Assembly (NCBI GenBank): GCA_901472405.1
Contig: LR590463.1
Location: 3,782,001 to 3,846,000 of the forward strand
DNA: 64,000 nucleotides
Direction of reading: 5' to 3'
Source: Serratia rubidaea
GTDB taxonomy: Bacteria; Pseudomonadota; Gammaproteobacteria; Enterobacterales; Enterobacteriaceae
Every line of letters begins with the position of its first letter. The first letter of the stretch is position 1. Shown one piece after another: positions 32,213 to 43,433 of this stretch. The translations under genes were made by a program, and so were the position numbers. The notes under the pieces are model-generated. The model worked only from the letters and a program-made list of their open reading frames with translations, did no database searches and was not told the origin of the DNA.

Positions 32213-32857
32213 GGCAATGATGTGGTTAATGGCGCGTGGCGTGTGGGAAACCGTCATGATGACCTTTGTCTCCGGCTTCTTCGGGTTTATCATCGGCCTG
32301 CCCGTCGGCGTGCTGCTGTATGTCACCCGCCCGGGGCAAATTATCGCCAACCCGGCGCTGTATAAAGTGCTGTCCGCGCTGGTGAATATTTTCCGTTCCA
32401 TTCCGTTTATTATTTTGCTGGTCTGGATGATTCCTTTCACCCGGATGATCGTCGGCACCTCCATCGGCCTGCAGGCGGCGATTGTGCCGCTGACCGTCGG
32501 CGCGGCGCCGTTTATCGCCCGTATGGTGGAAAACGCCCTGCTGGAGATCCCGTCCGGCCTGGTGGAAGCCGCGCGCGCCATGGGCGCCACGCCGCTGCAG
32601 ATCATCAAGAAAGTCCTGCTGCCGGAAGCGCTGCCGGCCTGGTTAACGCCGCGACCATCACGCTGATCACCCTGGTGGGCTACTCCGCCATGGGCGGCGC
32701 CGTCGGCGCCGGCGGTCTGGGACAGATCGGTTATCAGTATGGTTATATCGGATATAACGCCACGGTAATGAATACCGTATTAGTATTACTGGTGATCCTG
32801 GTGTATCTGATCCAGTTCTGCGGCGATCGCATTGTCAAAGCCGTTACCCATAAATAA
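32205..32857 (+). CDS. metI: Methionine ABC importer permease MetI (one-base deletion)
   Basis: Membrane subunit of the methionine importer with five helices. The EAA coupling loop [20 protein letters not shown] docks MetN. Immediately after it, near 32637-32641, one G is missing (CTGCCGGCC for CTGCCGGGCC), splitting the gene into two frames. Restored, the protein is 217 residues, identical in length to E. coli MetI. Start ATG overlaps the end of metN. Confidence 0.92.
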
Positions 32858-32913
32858 GTTTCACAGCAACGCGCACAGCATCTTTGTATGCGAGTCTATT
32901 AAGAGGAAGGGAT

Positions 32914-33729
32914 ATGTCGTTAAAATTTAAATCCATCGCGGCAATCGGCGCACTGATCGGCTCTCTGGCTCTGGCTGGCTGCGGTCAGGACGAAAAAGAT
33001 CCAAACCATATCAAGGTCGGCGTGATCGTCGGCGCAGAACAGCAGGTGGCGGAAGTCGCGCAGAAAGTGGCGAAAGACAAATACGGCCTTGACGTCGAGC
33101 TGGTGACCTTCAACGACTACGTCCTGCCGAACGAAGCGCTGAGCAAAGGCGATATCGACGTCAACGCCTTCCAGCACAAGCCGTATCTGGATCAGCAGAT
33201 CAAAGACCGCGGTTACAAACTGGTGCCGGTCGGCAATACCTTCGTCTACCCGATCGCCGGTTACTCGAAGAAAATCAAATCGCTGAGCGAACTGCAGCCT
33301 GGCTCGCAAATCGCGCTGCCGAACGACCCGACCAACCTGGGCCGCTCTCTGCTGCTGCTGCAGTCCGAAGGGCTGATCAAACTGAAAGACGGCGTGGGCC
33401 TGCTGCCGACCATTCTGGACGTCACCGAGAACCCGAAAAACCTGAAGCTGGTTGAGCTGGAAGCGCCGCAGCTGCCGCGTTCGCTGGACGACCAGCAAAT
33501 CGCGCTGGCGGTGATCAACACCACTTACGCCAGCCAGATTGGTCTGACCCCGGCCAAAGACGGTCTGTTTGTTGAAGGCAAAGACTCGCCTTACGTCAAC
33601 CTGCTGGTTGCGCGTGAAAACAACAAGGATGCGGAAAACGTGAAAAAATTCGTTCAGGCCTATCAGTCTGACGAAGTCAACGAAGCCGCAAACAAGATCT
33701 TCAACGGCGGCGCGGTGAAAGGCTGGTAA
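32914..33729 (+). CDS. metQ: Methionine-binding lipoprotein MetQ
   Basis: Substrate-binding lipoprotein of MetNIQ, anchored in the inner membrane. The lipobox is LALAGC (Cys23), followed by the NLPA-family domain with VTFNDYVLPNEALSKGDIDV and NAFQHKPYLD, which line the methionine pocket. Length 271 residues from the ATG at 32914, preceded by AAGAGGAAGG. An upstream in-frame start at 32884 adds ten residues without conservation. Confidence 0.95.
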   Translation: MSLKFKSIAAIGALIGSLALAGCGQDEKDPNHIKVGVIVGAEQQVAEVAQKVAKDKYGLDVELVTFNDYVLPNEALSKGDIDVNAFQHKPYLDQQIKDRGYKLVPVGNTFVYPIAGYSKKIKSLSELQPGSQIALPNDPTNLGRSLLLLQSEGLIKLKDGVGLLPTILDVTENPKNLKLVELEAPQLPRSLDDQQIALAVINTTYASQIGLTPAKDGLFVEGKDSPYVNLLVARENNKDAENVKKFVQAYQSDEVNEAANKIFNGGAVKGW

Positions 33730-33800
33730 TTCCGCGCTGTAAGCGGTGGAATTACATCGGATAGCTCGTAATCTTAAGGCTATTTTGTTCCTATAATTGC

Positions 33801-33826
33801 AAGACGGGCTTCGGCCCGTCTTGTTA
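33801..33826 (+). terminator. Rho-independent terminator of metNIQ
   Basis: AAGACGGGC pairs with GCCCGTCTT over a short TTCG-type loop and is followed by a T-rich tail. It lies 70 bases after metQ. Confidence 0.85.
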
Positions 33827-33883
33827 TTTTCACCATAGATTGCTTCAATAGCGCCACTTTTATGAAAAGGCAGAGGAATCTCT

Positions 33884-34288
33884 ATGCGTGCTTTACCTCT
33901 CTGTTTGTTAGCGCTTGCGCTTAGCGGCTGCTCCATGCTGCATACCGAATCAACCCCGACAAACAGTACCAGCAAACCCACGACCACCACGTCAAGCAAG
34001 CCTACGCCTGCACCCCGTCCTGCGCCGGTAAAACTGTATAAAAGCGCTGAAGAGCTGGTCGGCAAGCCATTCCGCGATCTGGGTGAAGTCTCCGGCGAAT
34101 CCTGCCAGACCACCATCCAGGATTCCCCGCCGAACATGACGACCGCACGTAAACGTATGCAAATCCGCGCCTCCTATATGAAGGCCAACGCCGTACTGCT
34201 GCACGACTGCCAAATCGTCAAAGGCGTCGCCGGCTGCTACCAGCAGGCCGTCTGCCAGGGATCTGCACTTAACGTTTCGTCCAAATGA
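33884..34288 (+). CDS. rcsF: Outer-membrane lipoprotein RcsF
   Basis: Stress sensor that activates the Rcs phosphorelay when LPS or peptidoglycan is damaged, working through BamA and IgaA. The signal ends in the lipobox ALSGC (Cys16). A Thr/Ser/Pro-rich linker of about 35 residues follows, then the folded domain with the four conserved cysteines (GESC, LHDC, AGCYQQAVC) that form two disulfides. Length 134 residues, as in E. coli. The last codons overlap trmO in an ATGA junction. Confidence 0.94.
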   Translation: MRALPLCLLALALSGCSMLHTESTPTNSTSKPTTTTSSKPTPAPRPAPVKLYKSAEELVGKPFRDLGEVSGESCQTTIQDSPPNMTTARKRMQIRASYMKANAVLLHDCQIVKGVAGCYQQAVCQGSALNVSSK

Positions 34289-34992
34289 GTGAATTTGTTG
34301 TCAACCAGATCGGGACTATCCGCTCGCCGTATAAAGAAAAGTTCGCCGTTCCCAGGCAGCCTGGGCTGGTAGAAGACGGCGGCGGGGAGTTGTTGTTGCT
34401 GCCGCCTTACAATCAGGCCGAAGCCGTACGCGGCCTGGAGGCGTTCAGCCATCTGTGGGTGATGTTTATTTTCCACCAAACCATGGATGGCGGCTGGCGC
34501 CCCACCGTACGGCCGCCGCGTCTCGGCGGCAATGCCCGCATGGGCGTCTTCGCCACCCGTTCGACCTTCCGCCCCAACCCGATCGGCATGTCGCTGGTCG
34601 AGCTGAAAAAAGTGCGCATTCAGGGCGGAGAGGTGGTGCTGGAGCTCGGCAGTCTGGATTTGGTGGACGGTACGCCGGTAGTGGATATCAAACCCTACCT
34701 GCCGTTTGCCGAAAGCCAGCCGCAGGCCGTCGCCGGCTTTGCCCAGGCGGCGCCGGCGGCGGATATGCCCGTCAGCTTTTCACCGCTGGCGGAACAGCAG
34801 CTGCAACAGCAGCAAACGCGCTACCCTCAGCTGCGTCGTTTCATTACTCAGGTACTGGCGCAGGACCCGCGTCCGGCCTACCGTAAAGGGGAAGACGCCG
34901 AACGGGATTACGCCGTCTGGCTGCTGGACTTCAACGTGCGCTGGCGGGTCGTCGCCGGCATGACCGAGGTGCTGTCGCTGGAGCCGCGTTAA
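34285..34992 (+). CDS. trmO: tRNA (N6-threonylcarbamoyladenosine(37)-N6)-methyltransferase TrmO
   Basis: Adds a methyl group to t6A37 of tRNA-Thr using SAM (formerly YaeB/TsaA). The N-terminal beta-barrel domain has the family blocks IGTIRSPYKEKFAVPRQPG and FATRSTFRPNPIGMSLVEL. The C-terminal domain has the RKGEDAERDYAVWLLDFNVRW block. Length 235 residues. The start overlaps rcsF by four bases, so it is translated with it. Confidence 0.94.
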   Translation: MSEFVVNQIGTIRSPYKEKFAVPRQPGLVEDGGGELLLLPPYNQAEAVRGLEAFSHLWVMFIFHQTMDGGWRPTVRPPRLGGNARMGVFATRSTFRPNPIGMSLVELKKVRIQGGEVVLELGSLDLVDGTPVVDIKPYLPFAESQPQAVAGFAQAAPAADMPVSFSPLAEQQLQQQQTRYPQLRRFITQVLAQDPRPAYRKGEDAERDYAVWLLDFNVRWRVVAGMTEVLSLEPR

Positions 34993-35112
34993 AATTCGTC
35001 CCGCTCTCTTTTGGCAACCGTCTCACGCTGTTAAACTAAACCACTTTTGACAATTTTGGCCGCCTTGCCGGCAGCCCGTTGCAATTTGCAGTTCTAACGG
35101 AACAAAAACACC

Positions 35113-36833
35113 ATGCGTACTAGCCAATATATGCTCTCCACTCTGAAGGAGACCCCTGCCGATGCCGAAGTGAACAGCCACCAGCTGATGCTGCGCGCCG
35201 GGATGATTCGCAAGCTGGCCTCCGGTCTTTACACCTGGCTGCCGACCGGCCTGCGGGTTCTGAAAAAAGTTGAAAACATCGTTCGCGAAGAAATGAACAA
35301 CGCCAATGCGATCGAAGTTTTCCATGCCGGTGGTTCAACCCGCAGATCTGTGGCAGGAAAGCGGCCGCTGGGAGCAGTACGGCCCGGAATTGTTGCGCTT
35401 CGTCGATCGCGGCGAGCGTCCGTTCGTACTCGGCCCTACGCATGAAGAAGTGATTACCGATCTGATTCGCAATGAAATCAGCTCCTACAAGCAGCTGCCG
35501 CTGAACTTCTTCCAGATTCAGACCAAATTCCGCGATGAAGTACGCCCGCGTTTCGGCGTAATGCGCTCCCGTGAATTCCTGATGAAGGACGCCTATTCGT
35601 TCCATACCACGCAGGAATCACTGCAGGCGACCTATGACGCCATGTATGAAGCCTATAGCAAGATCTTCACCCGCATGGGGCTGGATTTCCGTCCGGTGCT
35701 GGCGGATACCGGCTCCATCGGCGGCAGCGCCTCTCACGAATTCCAGGTGCTGGCCGACAGCGGTGAAGACGATATCGTCTTCTCCACCGTGTCCGATTTT
35801 GCCGCCAACATCGAGCTGGCGAAGCCGTTGCGCCGGCACAGCCGCGCGCGGCTGCCACGGAAGAGCTGCGCATTGTCGATACGCCAAACGCCAAAACCAT
35901 CGCCGAGCTGGTTGAACAATTCCAGCTGCCGGTGGAAAAAACCGTGAAAACGCTGCTGGTGCGCGCCAGCGAAGAGAAGCAAACACCCGCTGGTTGCCCT
36001 GCTGGTGCGCGGCGACCACGCGCTGAACGAAATCAAGGCGGAGAAACTGCCGCAGGGTGGCAACGCCGCTGACTTTCGCCACCGAAGATGAGATTCGCGC
36101 CATCGTGGGCGCCGGCCCTGGTTCGCTTGGCCCGATCAACATGCCGGTGCCGGTGGTTATCGACCGCAGCGTGGCGGCAATGAGCGATTTTGGCGCCGGC
36201 GCCAATATCGAAGACAAACACTACTTCGGCATCAACTGGGAGCGCGATCTGCCGCTGCCGCAGGTGGCCGATATCCGTAACGTGGTTGAAGGCGACGCCA
36301 GCCCGGACGGTCAGGGCACGCTGCTGATCAAACGCGGCATCGAAGTGGGTCACATCTTCCAGCTGGGCAGCAAATACTCGGAAGCCATGAAGGCGACCGT
36401 CCAGGGTGAAGACGGCCGTAACCAGGTGCTGACCATGGGCTGCTACGGCATCGGCGTCACGCGCGTGGTGGCGGCAGCTATCGAACAGAACCACGATGAG
36501 CGCGGCATTATCTGGCCTGACGCTATCGCGCCGTTCCAGGTGGCGATTCTGCCAATGAACATGCACAAGTCGTTCCGCGTGCAGGAGCTGGCGGAGAAAC
36601 TGTACGCCGAGCTGCGCAGCCACGGCATCGACGTGATCCTCGACGACCGTAAAGAGCGTCCGGGCGTGATGTTCGCCGATATGGAACTGATTGGCGTCCC
36701 GCACTCTATCGTCATCGGCGACCGCAACCTGGACAACGATGAGATCGAGTACAAGAACCGCCGCGGCGGCGAGAAGCAAATGCTCAAGACCGGCGATATC
36801 GTTGCCTATCTGGTTGAGCAGATAAAACGCTGA
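35113..36833 (+). CDS. proS: Prolyl-tRNA synthetase ProS (four one-base indels)
   Basis: Essential class II aminoacyl-tRNA synthetase charging tRNA-Pro. Motif 2 ([21 protein letters not shown]) and motif 3 ([13 protein letters not shown]) are clear, with the editing (INS) domain between and an anticodon-binding domain at the end. The frame is broken four times: extra T near 35320-35323 (GTTTTCC), missing G near 35820-35823 (GGCGAAG), extra A near 35975-35978 (GAGAAGCAAA) and extra G near 36054-36057 (CAGGGTGG). Corrected, it is 572 residues, exactly the E. coli length. Because the gene is essential and has no second copy in view, these are best read as sequence errors. Confidence 0.93.
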
Positions 36834-36851
36834 TTGCATCTAGCGCTAGAT

Positions 36852-36879
36852 AAAACACCCTGTAACGCAGGGTGTTTTG
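36852..36879 (+). terminator. Rho-independent terminator after proS
   Basis: AAAACACCCTG pairs with CAGGGTGTTTT over a five-base loop, 18 bases after the proS stop. Confidence 0.85.
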
Positions 36880-36910
36880 CTATGGAAGCCATGACTTAAA
36901 GGATTAAGCA

Positions 36911-37755
36911 ATGACATCACTCACTCCCTGCTCGCTTTATTGCCCATCGTTTTGCTGGCGGGCTGCACCATGAATATTGCACTGTCTGAACGAGAGAAAT
37001 TCACCCCTCTGCGGCCGGTCAACATTCAGTTTCAAGCCATCAGCTCTGCACCGCGTGACAACTTCCAGGAAATCGATCCGGCGGCCCTGCAAGCGGGCGA
37101 TCTGCTGTTTTCCTCAACCATCGGCCTGAACTCACTGGGCATCCGCCTGTTCAGCGCCTCTTCTGTCAGCCATGTCGCCATCTATATTGGCCAAGGCCAG
37201 GTTGCTGAAGCCGTCGGCAATGGCGTGCAAATTGTCAGCCTGGAGAATGCACTCGCTCAGAGCGATAAGTTGTTCGCGCTGCGTCTGCCGGGCTTAAGCC
37301 ATGAGCAAGCCGCTCAGATTGCCGCGTTCGCCAGGCAAAAGGTCGGAAGCCGCTATAACTACCGGGGGATTATCAAGATGATGCCCTTTATGATGACCAA
37401 ACAGCTGTGTTCGCTAAATCCTTTCTCACAGGATTTTCGCCAGCAATGCGTGCAGGGATTGGCTACGGCGCAGCTCAGCTCGCCAACGGGTGATGAAACC
37501 AGCTACTTCTGCTCACAGTTCGTCCTCGCGGCCTATCAACAGGCAGGACATCCTCTGACCCAGGCTGAGCCAGGCTGGATAAGCCCCGGAGACCTGTTGC
37601 ATATGCGGGAAGGAGATATTGCCACTCTGCCGCCAAGCCAGTCGCTGGCCTATATCGGCCATATCAAGCCAGGCATATATTTACGCGCAAAATCGCAGGC
37701 CAATAATCGCGCCGTATCGGCAGCAGACAAGCCGCCGGTGCATTCTGACAGGTAA
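36911..37755 (+). CDS. yaeF: YaeF-type lipoprotein with permuted papain-like fold (frameshift in the signal peptide)
   Basis: Predicted cell-wall-associated cysteine hydrolase, substrate unknown. It has the circularly permuted NlpC/P60-like order: the histidine comes first (SSVSHVAIYIGQGQVAEAV) and the cysteine later (YFCSQFVLAAY). The lipobox is LLAGC. The ATG at 36911 is out of frame with the rest by one base. One A missing near 36914 (ATGACATC for ATGAACATC) would restore a full signal peptide beginning MNITHSLLALLPIVL. Otherwise translation would need the TTG at 36940, leaving an implausibly short signal. Position next to proS matches E. coli yaeF. Confidence 0.8.
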
Positions 37756-37756
37756 T

Positions 37757-37789
37757 AAAAAACCCCGTCACGGTGTGACGGGGTTTTTA
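37757..37789. terminator. Bidirectional terminator between yaeF and nlpE
   Basis: AAAAAACCCCGTCAC pairs with GTGACGGGGTTTTT over a GGT loop, placed between the converging ends of yaeF and nlpE and usable from both sides. Confidence 0.88.
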
Positions 37790-37809
37790 TCGTTTGGCTA
37801 TTACCGCAA

Positions 37810-38490
37810 TCAGTTGTCGCAGCTCTTGGCCTTATCAAACTTGATGTTGCCGTCCGGCACCAGCGCTTTCTCCATCATTCCCTCTTCCATCGACGGCTGT
37901 ACGCTGAAGTGGCCGCTGAGCATCAGGAATACCGGCTCGCCGCCTTCCACGCCGCTGTTGGCGTAACCGCGCTCCAGCGCCAGGTTGTTATCCACCGGGA
38001 AGGTTTTACCGGTCGCACAGTCTTTGAACACTGCCGCATCCGCCATATAGGTGTAGCTGCCGCGCAGCGCCATCGGCGTTTTCGGCAGCGCTTTTTCTAC
38101 CGGCTGCAGCTGATAGTTCAGCTTGGAGTCAATCGGCGCGCCGCTTTGGTCCAGCATCTCCAGGTTTTTCCCCACCGGATGGAAATAGCGCTTATCGCCG
38201 TTGCTGTCGGTCAGCACCAGCTTGTCCGCCGTACGCGCCCATTTGCCGTAGTTGGCGAAGGTTTTATCGCCGTCACGGCTGCCGCGGTAGGTTTCCTGCA
38301 GCACAAAAGTGCCGTCTTCATCCAGGAACAGCGAGGTGTCCAGGCCTTCACAGTCGGCGCACGGCAATACGCCCTGATAGCTCTGCTTCATGGGCTGCAG
38401 CGCCTGCTCCTTGGGCTGATAATGATTATTACAACCGAACAATGACAGCGTCCCTGCGGCTAATAACAGGGCAATAGTTATTTTTTTCAC
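37810..38490 (-). CDS. nlpE: Envelope stress lipoprotein NlpE (CutF)
   Basis: Outer-membrane lipoprotein that activates the Cpx response on surface contact, lipoprotein-trafficking failure or redox stress. The lipobox is LSLFGC (Cys20). The N-terminal barrel domain contains the copper/redox-type motif CADC in LPCADCEGLD. A C-terminal domain with a further cysteine pair (FKDCATGK and KSCDN) follows, matching the second disulfide of E. coli NlpE. Length 226 residues (E. coli 236). Confidence 0.93.
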   Translation of the reverse strand: MKKITIALLLAAGTLSLFGCNNHYQPKEQALQPMKQSYQGVLPCADCEGLDTSLFLDEDGTFVLQETYRGSRDGDKTFANYGKWARTADKLVLTDSNGDKRYFHPVGKNLEMLDQSGAPIDSKLNYQLQPVEKALPKTPMALRGSYTYMADAAVFKDCATGKTFPVDNNLALERGYANSGVEGGEPVFLMLSGHFSVQPSMEEGMMEKALVPDGNIKFDKAKSCDN

Positions 38491-38530
38491 AGTTTTTCTC
38501 CTACTGTGCTTCTTATCTCGATGATAGATG

Positions 38531-38944
38531 TCAGGGACGAACCTTCCCTCGTAGCGCTTTGGTTGCGCCTTTACGTACTTTGCTTTCCACGCGGCGCCGC
38601 TGTGAGCCTTTGCTTGGCCGGGTCGGCCGGCGCGTTTTTTCCACCACCATCGCCTGATGAATCAGCGCCACCAGGCGCGCCAACGCCGCTTCGCGATTCA
38701 GCTCCTGGCTTCGGTATTCCTGCGCCTTGATCACCACCACCCCTTCGCTGGTAATCAGATGATGCGTAAAAGCCAGTAATCTTTCTTTATAATACTCTGG
38801 CAGGCTGGAGGCCCGGATGTCAAAGCGCAAATGAATTGCCGTTGAGGCTTTGTTCACATGCTGGCCGCCCGCGCCCTGTGCGCGGATGGCCGTCAGCACG
38901 ATCTCATGGTCCGCAATGGCGACGTTTCGCGATAGCGCCAGCAC
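38531..38944 (-). CDS. arfB: Ribosome rescue peptidyl-tRNA hydrolase ArfB (YaeJ)
   Basis: Frees peptidyl-tRNA from ribosomes stalled at mRNA ends. The release-factor GGQ motif is at residues 26-28 in [14 protein letters not shown]. The basic C-terminal tail that enters the empty mRNA channel is seen in the last 30 residues ([20 protein letters not shown]). Length 137 residues, near the 140 of E. coli. It starts three bases after the yaeQ stop, so the two form an operon. Confidence 0.95.
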   Translation of the reverse strand: MLALSRNVAIADHEIVLTAIRAQGAGGQHVNKASTAIHLRFDIRASSLPEYYKERLLAFTHHLITSEGVVVIKAQEYRSQELNREAALARLVALIHQAMVVEKTRRPTRPSKGSQRRRVESKVRKGATKALRGKVRP

Positions 38945-38947
38945 GCT

Positions 38948-40149
<1,202 letters not shown>

Positions 40150-40202
40150 ACACCCGCCCCCTTCGTTTTACAGGGCAGCCGGACGGCTGCCCTCGTCGTC
40201 CT

Positions 40203-40517
40203 TTAAGGCTTCAGACTGGCGTAATACGCCGCCAGGTCCGCAATATCCGCATCCGACAGGCCGGAGACATACGCCTTCATCACCTCGGCCTGGCCGCCGG
40301 AGCGGTCGCCGCTCTGATACGCCTTGAGCGCATGCTCAAGGTACAGAGCATTTTGTCCGGCCAGATTCGGGTACATCGGCACCGACACCTTGCCCGCCGC
40401 GCCGTGGCAGGCCAGACAGCTGGCGGATTTATTCTTGCCTGCCGCCGCATCGCCCGCGGCCAGCGCCGGCAGGCAGAGCAGCCCGGCGGCTGCAATAACA
40501 ACGCTCACAAATTTCAT
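40203..40517 (-). CDS. Small class I cytochrome c (c553-like)
   Basis: A 104-residue periplasmic mono-haem cytochrome. A signal peptide of about 20 residues ends in ALA. The haem motif is CLACH (residues 34-38). A distal methionine is likely in [12 protein letters not shown], and PNLAGQ is typical of c553 proteins. No partner oxidase or dehydrogenase is adjacent, so its electron partner is unknown. It lies just downstream of tilS on the same strand (20-base gap) and converges on rof. E. coli lacks a gene at this position. Confidence 0.88.
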   Translation of the reverse strand: MKFVSVVIAAAGLLCLPALAAGDAAAGKNKSASCLACHGAAGKVSVPMYPNLAGQNALYLEHALKAYQSGDRSGGQAEVMKAYVSGLSDADIADLAAYYASLKP

Positions 40518-40537
40518 TGCCGTTCCTCTATTGGGAC

Positions 40538-41846
40538 TTAAGTTTTCTGCCACCGCAGCGACCAGAACGCCCGTTCCGGCTGCGGCCGCCCCGCCTCGGT
40601 GATAAACACGCCGGGCGCGGCAATCAACTGCTCATCATAATAGAGTAAAGGGATACGTTCACGCTGCCAGGGCGGAATACCCAGCTCCTGCCACAGTTTT
40701 TTCGCCGCACGCGAATGCGCACGTCCGACGATGCGCAGCGTACCGCTGACGCGAAGCGCACGCTGACGCGCTGCTGCGGCAGCGGCGCACACACGCGATC
40801 CGCCCCGCCCTCGCGGCTGAGCACGCCCAGGCCGTCCGGCAGGGTCAGCGGCGTCTCCCCCGTCCAGGCCAGGCGCTGGTCGTGCAAATCCGCCAGCGGC
40901 GGCAGCAGGTACAGCCGCTGGCGGAAGCGGCGGATCTGGTAGCCTCCCAGATGCAGCTGCGGCTCGGCGTCGCGGCGCGCCAGCGCCACCTCGTCCCACA
41001 CCCGCTGCAGCTGTTCCCGCGCCGGCATGCTGACCGCAAACCCCGCGATCCAGCGGCGCAACAGGGCAAAGCGGCGCGCGGCGGAGCAAACGCTCAGGCC
41101 GTCGATCGCCAGCGAACGCGCATCGTCCTGCAGCGTCTGTAACTGTTCCGCCAGCAGCTCGTCCAGCAACTGTTCCTGCTCGGCGCACAGGCTGGCGCTA
41201 CGCGCCGTCGCTTCGGCAAAGTGCGGCCAGCGCTGCTGCAACAGCGGCAGGACCTGCAAACGTAAAAAGTTGCGGTCGAAACGCGCGTCCTGATTGCTGT
41301 CGTCGTCAATCCAGCTCAGGGTATGCCGCCGGGCATAGTGCTCCAGCTGCTGACGGCTGACGCCGAGCAACGGACGCAGCAGCGTATGCTCCCCCAGCGC
41401 GCCGCAGGCGGCCATCGCCGACAGTCGGCCGGGCCGCTGCCGCGCTTGAGCGCCAGCAGAAAGGTTTCGCACTGGTCATCCAGGTGCTGGGCGGTCAGCA
41501 GGCATTCATCCGGCTGCAGCGCCGCCCGCAGCGCCTGGTAGCGGGCATCGCGCGCCGCCGCTTCAATGCCGCCGTCGCGCGGGTCAAGCTGCACCCGGCG
41601 CACCGTCAGCGGCACCTGCCATGCCTCGCACTGCTGCCGGCAGTGCGCCACCCAGCGGTCGGCAAACGCACTGAGGCCGTGGTGCACATGCAGCGCGCGC
41701 AGCTGCAATTCAGGACGCTGACGGCGCAGCTGCACCAGCAGGTGCAGCAGCACGCTGGAATCCAGCCCGCCGCTGAAGGCCAGCATCAGCTGCCGGCGCT
41801 CTCCCAGCTGTTCCGCCAGCCGGGCGATCAATTGATTGGTGTCCAT
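40538..41846 (-). CDS. tilS: tRNA(Ile)-lysidine synthetase TilS (two one-base deletions)
   Basis: Essential enzyme that converts C34 of tRNA-Ile(CAU) to lysidine using ATP. The PP-loop ATP site is [13 protein letters not shown] near residue 23. The core continues with [18 protein letters not shown], and the substrate-binding block [20 protein letters not shown] is strongly conserved. The frame is lost near 41423-41428 (one G missing after GGCCCGGCC) and again near 40759-40763 (one C missing before the C-terminal [18 protein letters not shown]). Corrected, it is about 436 residues (E. coli 432). Confidence 0.9.
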
Positions 41847-41902
41847 GAATAGGTTCTATCGTCTCGACATGGCTGCAAGGTAACCCCGCCGGCCATTATC
41901 AA

Positions 41903-43362
41903 TCAAGCATTAACCGCCCGCGTTTGGCGACGCGCCACCAGCCACCAGCCGCCCAGCAGCACAATCACCACGCAGGCGCTGCCGCCGGCCCACCAGCCCA
42001 CCTGCGCGAAGAAGTGCGTATAGGCCTGTACGGCGGCGCCGCTGGTCTGCTGCTCCACGGTATGGTTGGCAATCACGCCCGCCAGATAGTTCGCCACCGC
42101 GCCGGTTGCCAGCATATAAATGCCGGTCAGCACGCCGGTGACGCCGGGGATATTCAAGCGGGTGATCTGTGCCATCGCCACCGGATCGATAAACAGTTCG
42201 GCCGCCCCCATCAGCGCCAGACCGGCGATCATCATGCCCATCGAGCTCTGTTTGCCTAATTGCCCCAGCCGCGCATTGATCGCCATCAGCATAAAGCCGC
42301 AGCCGATCAGCAACAGGCCAAAAGCGAACTTGCACCAGATACGCAGCGCACGGCGGCCCGTTTCGCCGCTGCCCGCCAGCCAGGCCAGCGCCACGCCGCC
42401 CAGCATCACCGCCAGCGCGTTGACCGACTGGAAAAGCGCGGTCGGCACCGTCCAGTCAAACCAGCGCCGGTCAACGAAACGGTCGATAAACAGGCTGATA
42501 GAGCTGCCGCCCTGCTGCGCAAACGCCCAGAACAGCGTCCCAGCAGCATCAGGCTGATAATTTGCCACAGCGCCCGCCGCTGGGCGGCTTCCGCCCGCCA
42601 GAGGATACGCGCCAGCCACGCTGCCGCCACCAGGCAAACCAGCATCAACAGATAGCCGGACAGGTCATAAAGCAGCAACAGAGTGAAAAACAGCGGAGCC
42701 AGCAGCAACGCCGCCGCCAGCCAGCCCCAGTTCGGCACGCCCCATCGAACGGCGCGCAGCTGGACCAGATTGACGCCGCGCACGCCGTGAAAATGGCGTC
42801 CGCCGCACAGGAAGATGGTCAGGCCGGCAAACATGCCGATCCCCGCCAGCGCAAAGCCGATATGCCAACCGTAGCGCTCCGCCGTCAGCCCGCAGGCGAT
42901 CGGCGCCAGTATCGAGCCGACGTTGCCGGCGGCGTACAGCAGCGAGAACCCGCCTTCGCGCCGGGCGTCATGCGGCTGATACAGCTCTCCCAGCAGGCAG
43001 CTGATGTTCGATTTAAACAGGCCGTAGCCGCAGATAATGATCGCCAGCGCCAGGTACAGCGACTGGCTGGATGCACCGCTAAAGCCCAGCACCACATGGC
43101 CGAGCGTCATTAACAGCGCACCGGCGGTCACCGCCGCGCGGTTGCCTAACAGGCGGTCGGCCAGCCAGCCGCCGAGAATGGGGGTTACATAAACCAGGGA
43201 AGCGTAGGCGCTATACAGCCCGATAGCGTGGGCGTCGGAATAGCCGAGTTGGTGGGTAAGATAGAGAATAAGTAACGCACGCATGCCGTAAAAGCTGAAA
43301 TATTCCCAAATTTGTATCGCTACGACATAGTAGATAGCGCGCGGCTGTGTGGGTGTTTGCAT
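41903..43362 (-). CDS. dtpC: Proton-dependent oligopeptide transporter, DtpC-like (one-base deletion)
   Basis: Inner-membrane POT-family di/tripeptide:H+ symporter. The signature region [20 protein letters not shown] (the ExxER-like helix 1) and [12 protein letters not shown] (loop 2-3) are present, as is the second signature [11 protein letters not shown]. One G is missing near 42539-42542 (CTGGGACG for CTGGGGACG), just before that second block. Corrected length is about 486 residues (E. coli DtpC 485). It follows cadA as in the E. coli cad region, where dtpC lies beside cadBA. The specific peptides, possibly lysine-containing, are unknown. Confidence 0.87.
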
Positions 43363-43388
43363 AGGTGTCTCCCATCAGTCGGAGGCCG

Positions 43389-43418
43389 AAAAAACAGAGG
43401 GAGGCGCGAACGCCTCCC
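43389..43418 (-). terminator. Terminator between cadA and dtpC
   Basis: On the minus strand GGGAGGCG-TTCG-CGCCTCCC, then TCTGTTTTTT. The stable UUCG tetraloop and T-run indicate an intrinsic terminator after cadA. Partial read-through could set a lower dtpC level. Confidence 0.8.
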
Positions 43419-43433
43419 AATGACTGATTACGC

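Noticed and set aside
35113..36833. Programmed frameshifting as an explanation for the broken genes
   Set aside because: No slippery heptamer with a downstream pseudoknot is seen, directions are mixed, and several breaks occur in one gene such as proS; sequence error is simpler.
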